NCBI GenBank assembly: GCA_029641185.1
Contig: JAPWGK010000018.1
Span: 744,001-808,000 of the forward strand
Direction of reading: 5' to 3'
Origin: Pseudofabraea citricarpa
Taxonomy: Eukaryota > Ascomycota > Leotiomycetes > Helotiales > Dermateaceae
DNA length: 64,000 nucleotides
The position numbers were made by a program, and so were the translations under genes. Under the pieces are notes generated by a model. The model did not search any database and had not been told where the DNA came from. It saw nothing but the letters and a program-made list of their open reading frames with translations. Positions within the stretch are counted from its first letter, which is position 1, and every line of letters begins with the position of its first letter. Below, one piece after another: positions 45,936-59,500 of the stretch.

Positions 45936-46819
45936 ATTATATATAGGGAGGTAGATAGAAGGATACATCATTGATGCTTTGCTGTTTAAGTCATGTTTCG
46001 TTTTGGATTTTTAATGTGAGATTTCGACTTTGTTGATCTGCTTTACGTAGTGGAGATATACGCCCTCCGGTCAATACGGAAGGTTTTCCTATTCTTTTTA
46101 TTTCATTTTGGAAATCGAATTAACAGCAAAGTCCAGTTCTTAGTTTGGATGTTCGGAGTGATCATGAGCCAAAATCAGCTACGCGTAACACTTTTGAATT
46201 ACTTTCTTTGAGAAATATTGTGGTAGGGCTGGCATATCCAGTTGATCATTTTGCTTTCTTTTGTAAGAGATCACCTAGGCCTTGGGGAGTAGTTTCATGG
46301 GAGTGCGAGGTAAGTGCTCGGAAAGTACTGAAGGAGGAATCACGACAGCAAAAGAAATCGCCTTTTCAATCAACAAACACATTTTACTCACCTCTTCCTG
46401 TTAAAACCTCTCACTGATCTCTGAACATAGCTTGTAAGTAGTGATTTGTCATATCGATTCCTACTTACGCCCTTAACTCAAGTTATTTAATTAATAGGAA
46501 GGTGGTTTGATTCATGTTCTCCTTGAGTCCTTTGATAAAAGGCGCCGTGAGATAAAAAGTACTTGTAGCCTATTCCTAATAATACTCCTTGAGAAGACCT
46601 AGAAGATGAACATTCAGTTCATAATCAAGAACTAAGATTAATGATAGGAACATATATCGAGGTATCTGTGCAATTTATTATCTGCAAAGTCCCTAGACAG
46701 CCGCTTTCTATAGGCATATATAAATGGTATCATAGTATTTTCAAAAAAAGAAAGAACAAAGAAGAAGAATAAGAAGAAGTCAAAATGACACGGAAGAAAT
46801 GCAAAGAAATTCAAATCCA
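45936..46819. other. Convergent spacer
   Basis: No coding region is supported between the transporter stop and the stop of the next minus-strand gene. An A-rich block with AAGAAGAAG runs lies at 46740–46800. Confidence 0.45.
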
Positions 46820-49641
46820 TCATTTAAGCGAAGTCCAGTTCGGCAGGATCAAAATGATATTCAGAACCCCAATAATCATACTCGACAGAACGCCCCAAAA
46901 GAGAAACGCATTCTGCAAATCGTCCGGATGGCCACGTAGCCAGAGAGCCGCAAAGACAATAGGTGGGATCTGGGACAAGATGAGCGCGGCAAGGAGTTTT
47001 CGGAAGGCGTAGCCTGGTATCGCATGCATGCCGTAGCCCTTGACCCACATCTTCTTCTCGAGCCGGCCGTTGACTTTCATGGGGATGCGAGACAGGAGAT
47101 CCTCAATATCTCGAGCATTGTGGCACCCGTCTGGCGAGTGGAAGCGGTGCATGAGAGATTTCTCGAGCGTTTTGAGAAACTGCTCTCGTGGGTCCACGTA
47201 AATGTAGCTGTAGTTGTGGTCGACACCCGGCGAGGGGATGTCTTCTGGTCCGCACGCAACGAGTTCTTCGCGACAGTCAATTCGCTCGAACTGTACGATA
47301 GACAGATAGATTAGAGAATGGGAGCAATCATAGGACAGAGGAAGGCGTAGGAAAGACATACCGCGACAAATTTTACTCCGTAGCATTCCATGAGTGAGAA
47401 CCACCCCCAAAACCTCTTGACGGATTGAAACGTGGATTTGAGATCCCGAATCACCTTTACGTCATTCATGTGGGTTATTGCTATGTGGAATAATTGCGTC
47501 CTGACGTGGCTGGAATCGACACACCAGTGAAGGTAGCGATCACGAGTTATACCCTGGATGATATTCGCTTGTTGAACATCTTTGACTGCTGGGTTGTTGT
47601 TCTGATTATTTACCAAGTTGCTACTGTGCGAAGCGTATCTTCGAGTTGTTTTATTGCTTTTGGTCGTTTCTTGTTTAGGACTTGACAGTCCAGAAGCCGA
47701 AGCCGAGGACGAAGGATTGTGCACTGGTAAAATCGGCGTAGCTGAAGGAGCAAATGATGCTAAAGTAGTTTCCTCGACCAGGACCTTCTTTTCTGGTCCC
47801 AATTGGCCTCTTTTCATCTCGTTTTTCCAAGCCCTTATTAACATGGGAAAGTCATAAAGGTGCTTGGCATATTCTTGCGCTCCTTCAAGAGAGAGATCGA
47901 TATAGAGCTCAGATCCACATTTCTAATATATCTTGTTAGTCAGGTTAATAAAAGTATAACAGGAATATATCAACAACAACATGTATCAAAGATATTTCAA
48001 CCACAAGGCGAGGAACTTACGCAGTTCCAAGAAATTCTTATGTCGTTCTTAGGGCAGGCGGTCTTCCTTGGTGCCAATGGCGACCAAATTACGGGATATC
48101 CTAGGTAATCCTCGACGCCTTTTTTGGTGCGATCAATGAAGCCAGGGAGTGGAACAAGATCGCCTGACGTGAATTTGACATGCTTCAATTTGTCTATACC
48201 GATTTCTGACTCGAAGCGTAGTAGAGCCGATAAAGTTTCTGGGTTTTCGGTTACCACAACTGGCGTAGAGACATTTTCTGATAGAGCATCAATACTATTA
48301 TACCCGGAGTTTGGTGTATCATCTAGAGTTATATCAGATACAGAGTCTTGATCTGAACTATTCGCAGAGATAATAATACTGCTTTCTACAGGTGGATGTA
48401 GAGTACCATCGTCCGTTTCTCCAGATTTAGTTATACTTTCTCCCGGAGTTATATTTAACACAGGGTCCTGATCCGAGTTATTTGTAGAGACAATAATTCT
48501 ACCTTCCACAGGTGGATAATTGGCACTATCATCCTTTTCTCCAGGTTTAGGTGTGTTGTCTTCCGGAGTTATATTCGATAGGGAGTTTAGACGATCCAGA
48601 CCCTTCACAGAAACAAAAGCACTGCTTTCCAGAGGCGGATGTACAAAATCTGTCAAGTTTTGCCGCAACTTCTTGAATGCTTCGCTTGAAAGTATGAAAT
48701 CCCTGACCTCATCAAAGGAAGCGGGATCATCTAGGTCAGCACCCGGCAATTCGTCCTCGGAACTCTCATCCGTATCATTTTCGGTTGCTTCAGTCTTGGT
48801 GGTTTTGTTACTCGTGTCCTCGAAGTGTCGGCGTACTTGACTCGAAATGTAAGTAGCACGAGATCTGAGTAGTTTGACAGCACCCTTTTCAATACTGGTC
48901 TCGGCTTGCTTCTCTAGATCCTTTGAAAACCCCTTTATTAGACGGGCAAAATTCCTTTCGAGTCGTTGAGCACCGATCTTTGGGTTCTGTAAAGCCGCAG
49001 GGTATAGAGGGTTTAACACCTCATCTTTGACAAGTACTAATACAAACCCAGTCACTGCCGTCGTGATATCGGCTGTCGAGAATCCTGTAGATGAAGAGCC
49101 GGCAGAAAGAAGCGAGAACAGAGAGTCAACTGACGCAACCGACGATTCTCCATCTGATACGCTATCTAACTCGTAGATCTCATTATTCTCGCTTTTGTGG
49201 TCATTAGACGAGACTGTATGATCTGGATAAGATGTTTGGGGCTTAACATCCATCTCGTTATAATCTGGCGGACGTGGCTCAACATCTGGTACTTGCCGGC
49301 GTGAATGTACCATATTTCTTATTTTATCTATATGAAGACGAGGAGAGCGAGCGGTAGGAACCAACGGATTCAAAGCATTTGGGTTTGAAGAAGTCCTGCT
49401 TTTTATTAACTTTGATAGGCAGGTCGAGGAAATATTCTTACGTCGAAGATTTTGGCTTGGGTACTTTGGAATGTTTGGACTTGGCTCGATGCGGAGTCAC
49501 CTGTATGCAAACCTCTTCCGTAGTACAGTATGTGCACCTAGTATGCATACAATTGAAATTCGGACATTGCTCTATAAGTGTCGTCATACCTCCTTCTGCG
49601 CAATTGTGGCAATACCAGACCCAGTGAGATTCATCAGACAT
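46820..49641 (-). CDS. Fungal protein with N-terminal Cys/His zinc module, CxCG core and C-terminal membrane segments
   Basis: Four exons (49641–49442, 49395–48021, 47922–47362, 47290–46820) sum to 868 residues in frame. The first exon encodes a compact Cys/His module, WYCHNCAEGG...CPNFNCMHTRCTYC, likely to bind zinc. It joins by a 46-nt intron to a long Ser/Asp-rich region with a three-unit 40-residue repeat. Downstream, DIRISWNC is spliced to KCGSELYIDLS, giving a C-x-C-G core. A conserved region (RYLHWCVD, FWGWFSLMECYGVKFV, CREELVACGPEDIP, EKKMWVKGYGMHAIPG) and two hydrophobic helices near the C-terminus follow. The arrangement recurs in uncharacterised fungal proteins; no biochemical role is established to my knowledge. 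Without the first exon the frame lacks a good ATG near the beginning, which supports the four-exon model. Confidence 0.75.
48310..48640 (-). repeat. Intragenic 120-bp tandem repeat, about three units
   Basis: Within the preceding gene, matching positions recur at 48381, 48501 and 48621, a period of 120 bp (40 residues). Each unit carries a version of NITP, then a Lys/Gly/Glu-Asp segment, then PPVES and a stretch like IIISANSSDQD. Units 1 and 2 are clear; unit 3 is more diverged. Confidence 0.75.
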
Positions 49642-50554
49642 TGCTGCATAGGTTTCTGAAAGCTGAGATAAGTGCAGAGTTTTCTGATAATTCAAAAATT
49701 GAGATAAAATCAAGAGAACGAAAAAGACTGCAACACCATAGAAACCTCGGATGGGCAGCCTTATATTCCCTCGGGATAAAATGATGAGGCAGAAAAGCGA
49801 GGCTGACCAGTTGTGCGAACCATACCCAATTGGGAAACCTAGATATGCAGTGAAACCGTGATTGGGCTCACAATTCATGTCAGCATCTATCAATATTTCT
49901 GGTAGCCATACATAGGTAGGTAATCAAATAACCCCTTTCACTCGAATTCTTAATCTCATATTCTGAATAACGCGAGATCAGGTAGTTCTACAGCTTTCCC
50001 TTCAAAAGCATTACGGGATGTCTATATCCTCTTCTAAATTTGGTGTCAAATAAACGTTATCCTTTAGCACCAGGTGTTTCTGCCGTGGAATTTCATCCTC
50101 TTCTTGTGACAATCCTTTCTACTTTCGTTTTTTCTTTCTACAGCTGTGGATATCGTCCTGTAAACCTCGTGGAGTGATGACGGAATCGTGATGGATGGGT
50201 GATACAGGCTGCACACAGCCCCACCTCAGCCACCGCCAGCTCACCGAAGTTCTTGTATCACCAAGTATGTACAAGTATATAGGTACCTGAGCGATATGCT
50301 TGTACTGAGTAGTTTCTGAGACGGGGGATAGAATTGAAAAATAAGAAGAAAAGTTGATCATAAAAGTGAAGCAATAGCAGACAATACAAAATCAAATCAA
50401 ATGAATTCTACTTTAGCTACATAAAAGATTCCCCAGCAAGCTACAGTTCAAACGCAGACGCAAATCATGCAAATCATAAAATGAACCAACCAACCAACCA
50501 AACAAAACCAAACCCCAACCTAATTAAAGCCATAAAGGAAAAAAAGAAGGAAAT
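49642..50554. other. Spacer between the zinc protein and NRPS 3' end
   Basis: No separate gene is supported. The minus-strand frame continues upstream of 49641 to about 49893 with a hydrophobic stretch, but this more probably represents leader sequence. The segment 50390–50550 is A-rich and is the likely 3' untranslated region of the NRPS transcript. Confidence 0.45.
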
Positions 50555-53500
50555 CTAGAACTCGCTTAACAAGAGCTTGAATCCTCTAACAATCTCCTCG
50601 GCATCTTGCAAAGAGACTAATCTCTCCGGCCCGAAAATGCCGATATCAACCGTACTCGTTTCAGTTCCAGTCCCGGCTTCCCGATAGCGGAGTTCGATAT
50701 CAAGAGATTCCTATTAAGAAAATGGAGTCAGTATGTTAAAATCTCAATGCAGAAGCTGACGACGGGGTAACAAACCTGATAAACCACCGAATCACGACTC
50801 TGTGATTCACTTCCCCATTCCACACTCTCCACCGCAGCAGGTGCTTCCGGACGTGAAGTGACATGAACGAACCCTCCATCGTCACGATTATCGCCACTAC
50901 CCCCGGCGTCCTTAAGGATATTGACAAAACAATTAACCGCCACGCCTGTACTCTCGTAAATCTGTCGCAACGACACAGAAGCCATGTCGCTCTTAGCGAG
51001 CACTCTCAGATGACTCTGAACATCTCCCGAGACGTCTTTGATGTCGCGGTCGGTATCACGCACCGCGAGCGGGATGAGGTTCAGCGTCGGTGCGGGCATA
51101 TCCTGATAAGATTCTGAGCGGTTCGCGAGGTAGATGCCGAATATTGGCGATGTGGAGGCGGTGATGCGGGAGAGGATTTTAGCGACGAGCGAGAGGAGGA
51201 GCGCGTCGACTGTGACGCCGTTCGCGCGAGCGAAGGCTTTTAAACCCGGAGCTGGGAGGGAGGGCTTGAAGAGCTCGGTTCGTTTGTTCTCAGCATTGGC
51301 TTTTGCTTTACTTGGGATGAGGGTAGACTTTGCGTCGCCGAGATATGAGCGCCATTTTTCTGAGCTCGCGCTGGAGATCCCTTCCGCGACGAAGGATTGG
51401 AAGCTCGATAGCTGGAAATCCACTGCGTGCCCTTGATATAGTTGATATAGCTGGTTCAAGATAAGCTCGATGCTGAAGGCGTCGTACAGAGCATGATGTA
51501 TAGTCAAACCCAGCGTGGTCCTTGCCCCATCGAGACTGAGTGTGACTGGAGACATTTCAAAAGGATTCTTCTGTACTGGAGACTCCCCATAATGAACCGG
51601 ATTGTCGCTTTTCTGACTGACGGTTTGGTAGAGCTTCCCATTGGCCTCTAAGAATGAAGTGCGGAGAATGTCATGATTCTGAATCAGAATCCGCCAAGCC
51701 GACTCGAGAGCTGCCTTGTCAAAAGTGCCGGATGGCAGTTGGAATGAAAATGTTGGGTAGAATAGTTCACCTCGCGATGCTTGCCAAGCCCTGATCATAT
51801 ATTCTTGACCTGACGTTACAGGCAAAATATACCCATCGGTGGCAGTATCAAGTCCTGATATTGCGTCCGAAATAACTCCCTCTACATCAATTTTAGCCTC
51901 TACTACCTCGTCCACCTTCAGGGACTCAATCATAGAAGAGATTGTCAAAGCTGTCAGTATTTCCGACACGCTTAATTTGATCCCGCGAGTCTTCAAAGAC
52001 TTATGGACTTTGTGTACGGAGATTGAATCTAGGCCAAGCTCGAAAATGGTGGTATCTTTATGAATCGACTCCTGCGGAATGCCCGAAACTTCATGAAGTG
52101 CTTCTCGAATCAACGATTCTTCTTTAGACCAAGCGCTATCAATGGTCGGGGGTGGCTGGCTAGATATTTGAGATGGCGAGTCAGTCTTCCTGAACGTTGG
52201 TAATCCACAGATTGAGATACCATTAGCATCAGCTGAGAAAGTCGGCATATTGACTGACTCCACAATACAAGTGAGAACCTTATCAAGAGCGTCCAGTACT
52301 TGAGAAGTCTCATCTTCAGTACGGACAGAAGATTTACAAGCCGTTGTCCACGTCAAGTTCTCTTGTTCGTCGATTTCCAACTCGACACAGATTGGGAAAT
52401 CAACATCAGCATGACTGTATTCCGATTGATAAAGCTGCTCCATATTCTCAGTAGGCCTGCGTCCTTGGTAGATGAACAGCGTATCGAAGAAGGTGTTACC
52501 CTTGGTCCCCTTTCTCGAGCTCAACGCGATCGCTTGCGCTTCGCCCAATGGGAAATGTTGGTATTGTCGAATCGTGTTACTCATGTCTTGCATATACTTG
52601 AGCATCTCATCAAGAGTGCCATGAAGAACCGACCTGACGGCCACAGTATTCATCAGAGGAAACATGATTTTATCTGCATCTGGAAAATCTCGACAGGAGA
52701 GTACTGTTCCGAAAACTACGTCGAGCTGACCCATAAGCTGACCGAGCACGAGTGCCCAGCAAGTTTGACCAAGTGTTTGGATAGAGATACTCGACCTCTT
52801 GCAGCATTCCTGGACGCTAGAGAACGATATTTTAGATGTTCTTGTTGACCGGAAGACTTCTATGGGATCCGAATCTGCTTTTCGGACGAGTTGAGCAGCT
52901 GGAAGATCTGATAACGCGTTTCGCCAAAATGTCTTTGCGTCATCTGTCGTTGATTTAAAGACATCTTCCAAGCAAGCTCTTGGATCAGCTCTCACAATTG
53001 GCTTTCTGGCATAAGCTCTTCGTATGTCTTGGTGGAATGTCTGAATTGATGCTCCATCATATAGGGCATGAGCAATAGCTATGATCATGTACCTTTCGGA
53101 TCCGATGTTGAGATACCGGACCTGGAAAAGTTCTTGGGTGTCTTTGGCACGAGCAACAGCGGATAGCCTCAACTTCTTAAGAAGCTCATCGGACATAGTT
53201 TTCTCGAAACTCTCAAACTCTACTGGCAGTATTGGGAACTTGTCGACCCGAATTATTTGAGCATAGCTGTCTGAGATGCGAGGTTCCTCAATGGCCACAA
53301 TTTGAGTAGAGAGAATAGGAGAAGCTTGTACAGCTGTACGAACTGCATCGATCAAAGTCTGCGAGTCGGTTGTATCGCTCAATTTGAAGGCATCAACATT
53401 GAAGTACATCTGATAGTCGGATTGAATCATGAGATGGTACATCCCCTGCTGGAGTGGCGTAGCTGGTAGGATTGAAGATTGTGGGCAGTCGTGAGGAATT

Positions 53501-56500
53501 GTACTACTCTCCTTCAACCAATCTACTAATACTTTGGATTTTGTCTCGACGATATTTGTCTCCACATGTTCTTCCTTGGTAACTTGTTCGAACATGGTAG
53601 CCATCTTGTCAATTCTTTGACACTTGATAATCTTGCTGACCGAAAGCTCTAAGCCGCGCTTTCTCAATCGAGATGAAAGTTTGATGACATCGATACTGTC
53701 AAGGCCAAGTTCGAAAATGGATGATTGTAGACCAACCTCCTCTTCTGCGATGTTCGCAAGCAAGGCTATTTCAGACCGAACAATCTTGGCTTCGGTGGTC
53801 CAAGTCTCAAGACGGTCGCCGTTTTGTTGGCTGGAAGTATTAGAGGCCTGAGATGAACTAGAAGTGGACAACTCTCCGTTGATTTCTGCTCTGAATGCAG
53901 TATCTTGTCCCTCGCTTGATAACATCGAACTCAAAGATGCTTTGATCTGACTTAACAACCTTTCCGCCTGAACATTCGAAACATGAGATGCTTGGGCGAC
54001 AATCTTCAATGCCAAATCGCCTTTCCCATCTTTATCAGTATGAAGTGTGGCTTCAAAAGCTAGAGGGTAATCTGCAGTCGCTAGTACTGGCACTTCAGTC
54101 CATAAATCCTTAGCATAGTTGACCTCACTAAAGTCTGGACGTTGAAAGACAAAAAGTGCTTCAAAAAGCGGCTGACCAACACCGGCCGGACCCCACCTCT
54201 GAATATCCTTCAGCGGCGTATGTTGAAACTCCTGCATCTGCATATTGAATTTGTGACAGTCTGTGATCAGAGACTTCCATGTCGTGCCGGATGGGATCTG
54301 CTTGTGGAATGGAATGGTGTTAAACAGAGGACCAATAACATCATCTGCACCAAGGAAATCTATCGTTCTTCCTGATATAACGATGCCTGTAGTAGTGAGG
54401 TTTGGCGAGTTCATCGATTGTAAGGTGCTGATCCAAGCAGCTTGCAGGATTGCTTGGTGACTAACTCCCAACTGTTTGCGCATCGCCTCAAACCTTTCAA
54501 AGTTCAAGAAATTATCATCCAGCTCGATCGTGGTGGTCGAATCGGATATTCTAGGCATATGCTGAGGATACCATCCCTGAAGTGTCTCGGCCCAGAAAGA
54601 CTCAGCGCCAGGTATTTTTGCCAGTGGACCAAAAGGAAGCGAGTCGTGAAATGAGGGACCATAAGAGATGGGCTGAACATCTTGAGCATTACCAAGTTGG
54701 AGATATTCTTCCACAACCTTCTGTAAGATCATGACCAAGCTATTGCCATCGTAGAGAGCATGGAAAGCGTGAAGAATCATGATTCCGGATGTTATCTTCA
54801 ACGCCCATGGATTTCTGAGTGCTTCCATCTTGTCCATCTTGTTGTAGGAGATTATATCTTCTTCATATGACGCCACAGTACTCGACTGTCTCACAATCTG
54901 AGCGAACCCATCATCTGTAGCTACAAAGCTCGTCCGTAAGATCTCCAGCTGAGCAGTAACATTGTTCCATGCTTTGGAAAGATTTTGGAGATTAACTTGA
55001 TCATTTAGGCGGAACTCAAATTTGTTGAAATATAGGGCATCCTCGGATTCTAGGAACCGGTAAATCATCCCTTCTTGAACAGGTGTACACGGTGCTATTC
55101 TGTGAATTGACGAACTTTCGACGTTGAGCTGGGCGCTCGCTTCAGCCAAATGCCTCTGAGAAAACAAAGCAATGTTTTGTGACGCGGCGATATGTGCTGT
55201 TTCCCTCCCCGTATCGACATTCAAGTGGCCGAGTAGACTCTCTACTAAGCTTGAAATTGAAGTGTTCTTAGTGATCAAAGACAGCTTGGCATTGGCATAT
55301 CCAGCACTCTGCAAAGCTCGCGAGAAGCCAATAATCGAGATCGAGTCCATGCCCAGCTCAAAAATATTAGAACTGCGGGTAATTGCCGAAGCTTCGACGT
55401 TCAGTGCTGCTGCCAGAACTTCGATGATGGCTAACTCATTGCTTGTCCATGGTTTGTGCTGCTCGCTGGAGCGACTCAAGCTCTGCAGTTTTTCGAGGCT
55501 GAGCCCGTTGTATAGAACAGCAAGTTGCTTCGAGTCTGCTTTGTTGTTGGCATTGAGTGGCATCGCCTTGATGGGTATGAAGTGTGTTGGAACCATGTAG
55601 CCGGGGAGTCGAGACTTGCAAGCATCTCGTACGGTTGCTATGAGATCGCCATTCTCTGAGGGTCTATCGTATGAGGGAGTAACAAGAAAAGATACTAGCT
55701 GTTCTTTTTGTTGAGTAGTATGTTTGAGTACCAAGGTGACAACTTCCTCGAGGTCTCTCTTACTCTTCTTGATGACTTCGTTGATCTCTCCAAGCTCGAG
55801 TCGTTGTCCACGCAGCTTCACTTGATCATCGGCGCGACCAAGGAAAATGAAGGTGCCATCATGAAGAATCCGGACAAGATCTCCAGTACGATACACACGT
55901 TCGTTGTAACCTTCGAGTGTCGGGAACCGTTCCGTTGTTAAATCAGGACGATTCAAATATCCCTTCCCTACGAGCATGCCCGAAACACAAAGCTCGCCTA
56001 CAGCTCCACGCAACACTGGGAGGGATGTATTTGGCTTGAGTACGAAAGAACCAACATTGTCAAACTGTGGCCCGATATTTGATCTGAGATAAAGTCAGTA
56101 GCTGCAGCACACAATACTAGAATCTTCGAGACGGAACTTACGGCTTTCCGTTCTTAGGAACTCTAGGGTACATAGTGACGCCGATAGTTGCCTCGGTAGG
56201 CCCATATCCATTGTAGATACAGGCATGTTCACCCCAAACATCAAGGATCTCTTGCTTAAGCTGCTCGCCACCAGTGATGAAGACTCCCTTAGTCAATCCT
56301 GGAACGTCTTCCGGACGTAACAACCTCGCTAAACTTGGCGTAAGATCAATGTGCGTGACCCCAAGCTCCCTGATTGCACTGGGAATGTCTTCGAAAATCA
56401 AGTCTCGTGGTGCTGATACAACGCAGATGCCAACACTCCAAGACCAGAACTGTTCCAAAACCGAAACATCAAAATGAAAAGAAGCGAATTGTAGCCACTT

Positions 56501-59500
56501 TGAAGCGGGGGTCCAGTGTGGAGTAAAAAGACGTTGGAATGCGTACATTGCTTGAACAGCATTGGAATGGGTTAGAATGCATCCTTTGGGAGTTCCTGTA
56601 GTTCCAGACGTGTACAAGCAGTAAGAAGTATCTTCTTCGCTCACAGGTCTCGCCAATGTCGGGGATTTAGACGAGTAATTGTCCAAGAGGTGGTTGGAGT
56701 CGAGAAGAATGATCCGTTGATTCATTGACTTTTCCAGTTCTTTTCCAGGCTTTCCAGCTGATAAAATCAATTTCGCTCCAGAATCTGCAATTATAAACTT
56801 GGATCGATCGGCGGGAGCATTTGGATCCAGTGCAACATAAGCACAACCAGCTTTGAGAATACCGACAATCGCAATAGATGCTTCAGCGCACTTGTCAAAA
56901 CAAATTGCGATCAACTCTCCAGGAAGAACCGATTGTTTCAACAGCAGATGCGCCACTTTATTTGCCTCTTCGTTTAGCTCCTGGTAAGTCCAAGTCTTGC
57001 TCTGTAGATTTCCAGGCTCGACACATGTTGCGAATTCTAGAGCAATCTTGTCAGGCCATTGCTCTGCGCCACTCTCTACAAACTGATGAAGTAGAGTGAT
57101 TGAACCAGGGATTTTCGGTTCTATAGCTGGTGTGATAGAGAGTAGGTCCTTACCGATCATCGGCGCGTCGATAGCATTGTGATTGGGATTCAAGAGAGTA
57201 TCTCGGAGGATGGCATCGTATTGCTTTAAGAGTGTTTCGGCCTGCTCTTCAGGAATCAATGAGTTCTGGAACGTCAGACGAAGTGTTAGCTTGCCAGAAC
57301 TTGTCGGTTGAACTTCCAATGATACGGCATAGTCGACGACAGCTTCTTCTTGCACAATTCTCCATGGTTGATTATTGGCAGTTGGTGATTCCGGTAGCTT
57401 TTGATATGCGAAGAGAGTATCAAAGATTTTGCCCTCCGGAAATCCAGCCCATTTCTGAATCTTTGTCAAAGGTGTGAACTGGTGAGCATGAAGAAGAGCG
57501 TTCGATTCCATGGTTCTGGAAAGTAGTTCTTGGTTGGTGCCAGTTACATCGCACCGAACGGGGAGAGTGACAATAGTGGGGAACGTTATTTTGTCCGCAT
57601 CATCGTGAATAGATCGTCCCGAAAGGGTCATGCCAAACGTCGTTGAGCTTTCGCCAGTATATGCAGCGAGAATCCTCGCCCAAGCTGCTTGTCCCGCAGC
57701 CTGCATCGTTACATCAGCTTCTCTACAATATGATTCGAGTTCTTGAACAGATGATGACGAAACAATCTCTCGCACGAAACTCGAAGTATCCAAAACGCGG
57801 AGAGGCGTGAGATCTGGAAAGCGATTGATGATGATCTTATTAGGATCACTTTGCCAAAATTCCTTTTTGTGTGCCTCATTTTCTTGTGCACTGACGAGGA
57901 TGGCATTTAGCAAAGGTTCGATTGAAATAGTCTCAGATTTAAAATCCGGATTGCATGCATTTGCCACATCTTCAAGAATTAATGCAATAGATTGTGCATC
58001 GTAAAGAGCATGGTGTACTTTCAAGACCAGCAAGCGTCTGCCATCTTCGTTGTGAGCCCTCAAGCTCCAAGGTCGCTCAAGTAATTGGGCTGTAAAGTCA
58101 AACTTCACCACTTGACTTGCGTCCTCGAACCACGGTAACTGGTACCCATCTTTCTGGTATGTTATCATCACAAAAGGGTTTGCAGAATCTTCCGTTGCTG
58201 CGAAGCCAGTTCTCAGCATTTCGTGCTTATTGCAAACTTTAGCCCAAGCTTGCTTGAGGCTTGAAAGCGATTGTTCCTGGTTGAGTTCGAAGGAAATGCT
58301 GTTCATGTAATCTTTGCCATCTGAATGTAGACTCTGAGCAATCATACCCTGCTGCACGGCTGTACACGGCCGAATAGCTTGAATTTGATCAGGTAGAAGT
58401 CGGCACTTGGATATCACGACACGCCGATACTGGTCGTCAAACTTGGTAAAATCGTACATCCCACTACCTTCTGGTGCAGCAGAATGATTGCGGCCGAGGA
58501 TTGCACTGAGCTGTTTGATTGTCGGATTTTGAAGAATATCCACGGCCGATACTTGATGTCCCTGCTTTCTAAGCATCGTAGCCACTTGCACTGTGCTGAT
58601 ACTGTCAAGACCAAGGCGGAAAATACTCATATCTCTACTGATTTTTGACTTTGGTACTGCAGTAAAGTTAGAGATCAAATCGCGCAACATAGACTCATCA
58701 TTGGTCATCTGGAAGGATGTTTCTTCTGGCTTCGAAGCTGCAGTGTTCTCAGAGAAACAGATTTCATGACGAAGGATCGTATCTTTTAACCCCGGAGCAA
58801 GGATTTGGTGACGTGGAGTATTCATAGCCGTCTGTAGATTCGAATGGAATAAATCCAACAATCTCTGAGCATCTTCCGAGGATGTAGCAGAGCAATGCGT
58901 GTGCATCATAATCTCAAGGGTGTCTTTTGCCGGATCTGGTACAACCTCGCAAACAAATGGCAAATCCATCGCGCCACTGTCTGCCTCGATTGACCATATA
59001 GAAGGATCTAGTTCTCTCACAGGTTGCTGTAAAATAAAAAGGGTATCATAAAGACGAGCTCCATCGTCGCTAAACTGGGACTGAATCCGACGTAAAGGCG
59101 TTAGCTGGAAAGGAAGGCAATCAGCGTGGAAGGCCTGGAAGACTCTGAATGCTTCGAGGTATGAGAGTTTGTGCATATTTGAAATCCGAGAAGGGATTGA
59201 GTTGAAGCAGGGTGCAACTAAGCGTTCGATGCCTTCCAAGGCCGTTGTGCGACCACTGACAACATTTCCGAAGCAAACATCTGTTTTCTGAAGTTCTGTG
59301 GACAACACAGATGCCCACGCTGCATGGCAGATGGAAAGAAGAGATGTACTGTATTTCTTGGCGGATTCTTCTAGGTAACTGAGAGGGAAATCGGCGTATA
59401 TGCGCTGGACCCGGCTCCCATGCTGCATGTCAAGTTCAGATTTCCCGATTCGCATCGCCTGTAGACTGGATGGTCTATAGCCATGTAGTTTTTCATTCCA

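Noticed and set aside
49642..49893. Extension of the zinc-protein start to give an N-terminal membrane segment
   Set aside because: The region lies upstream of an adequate ATG at 49641 directly before the Cys module and reads like leader; left out of the model.
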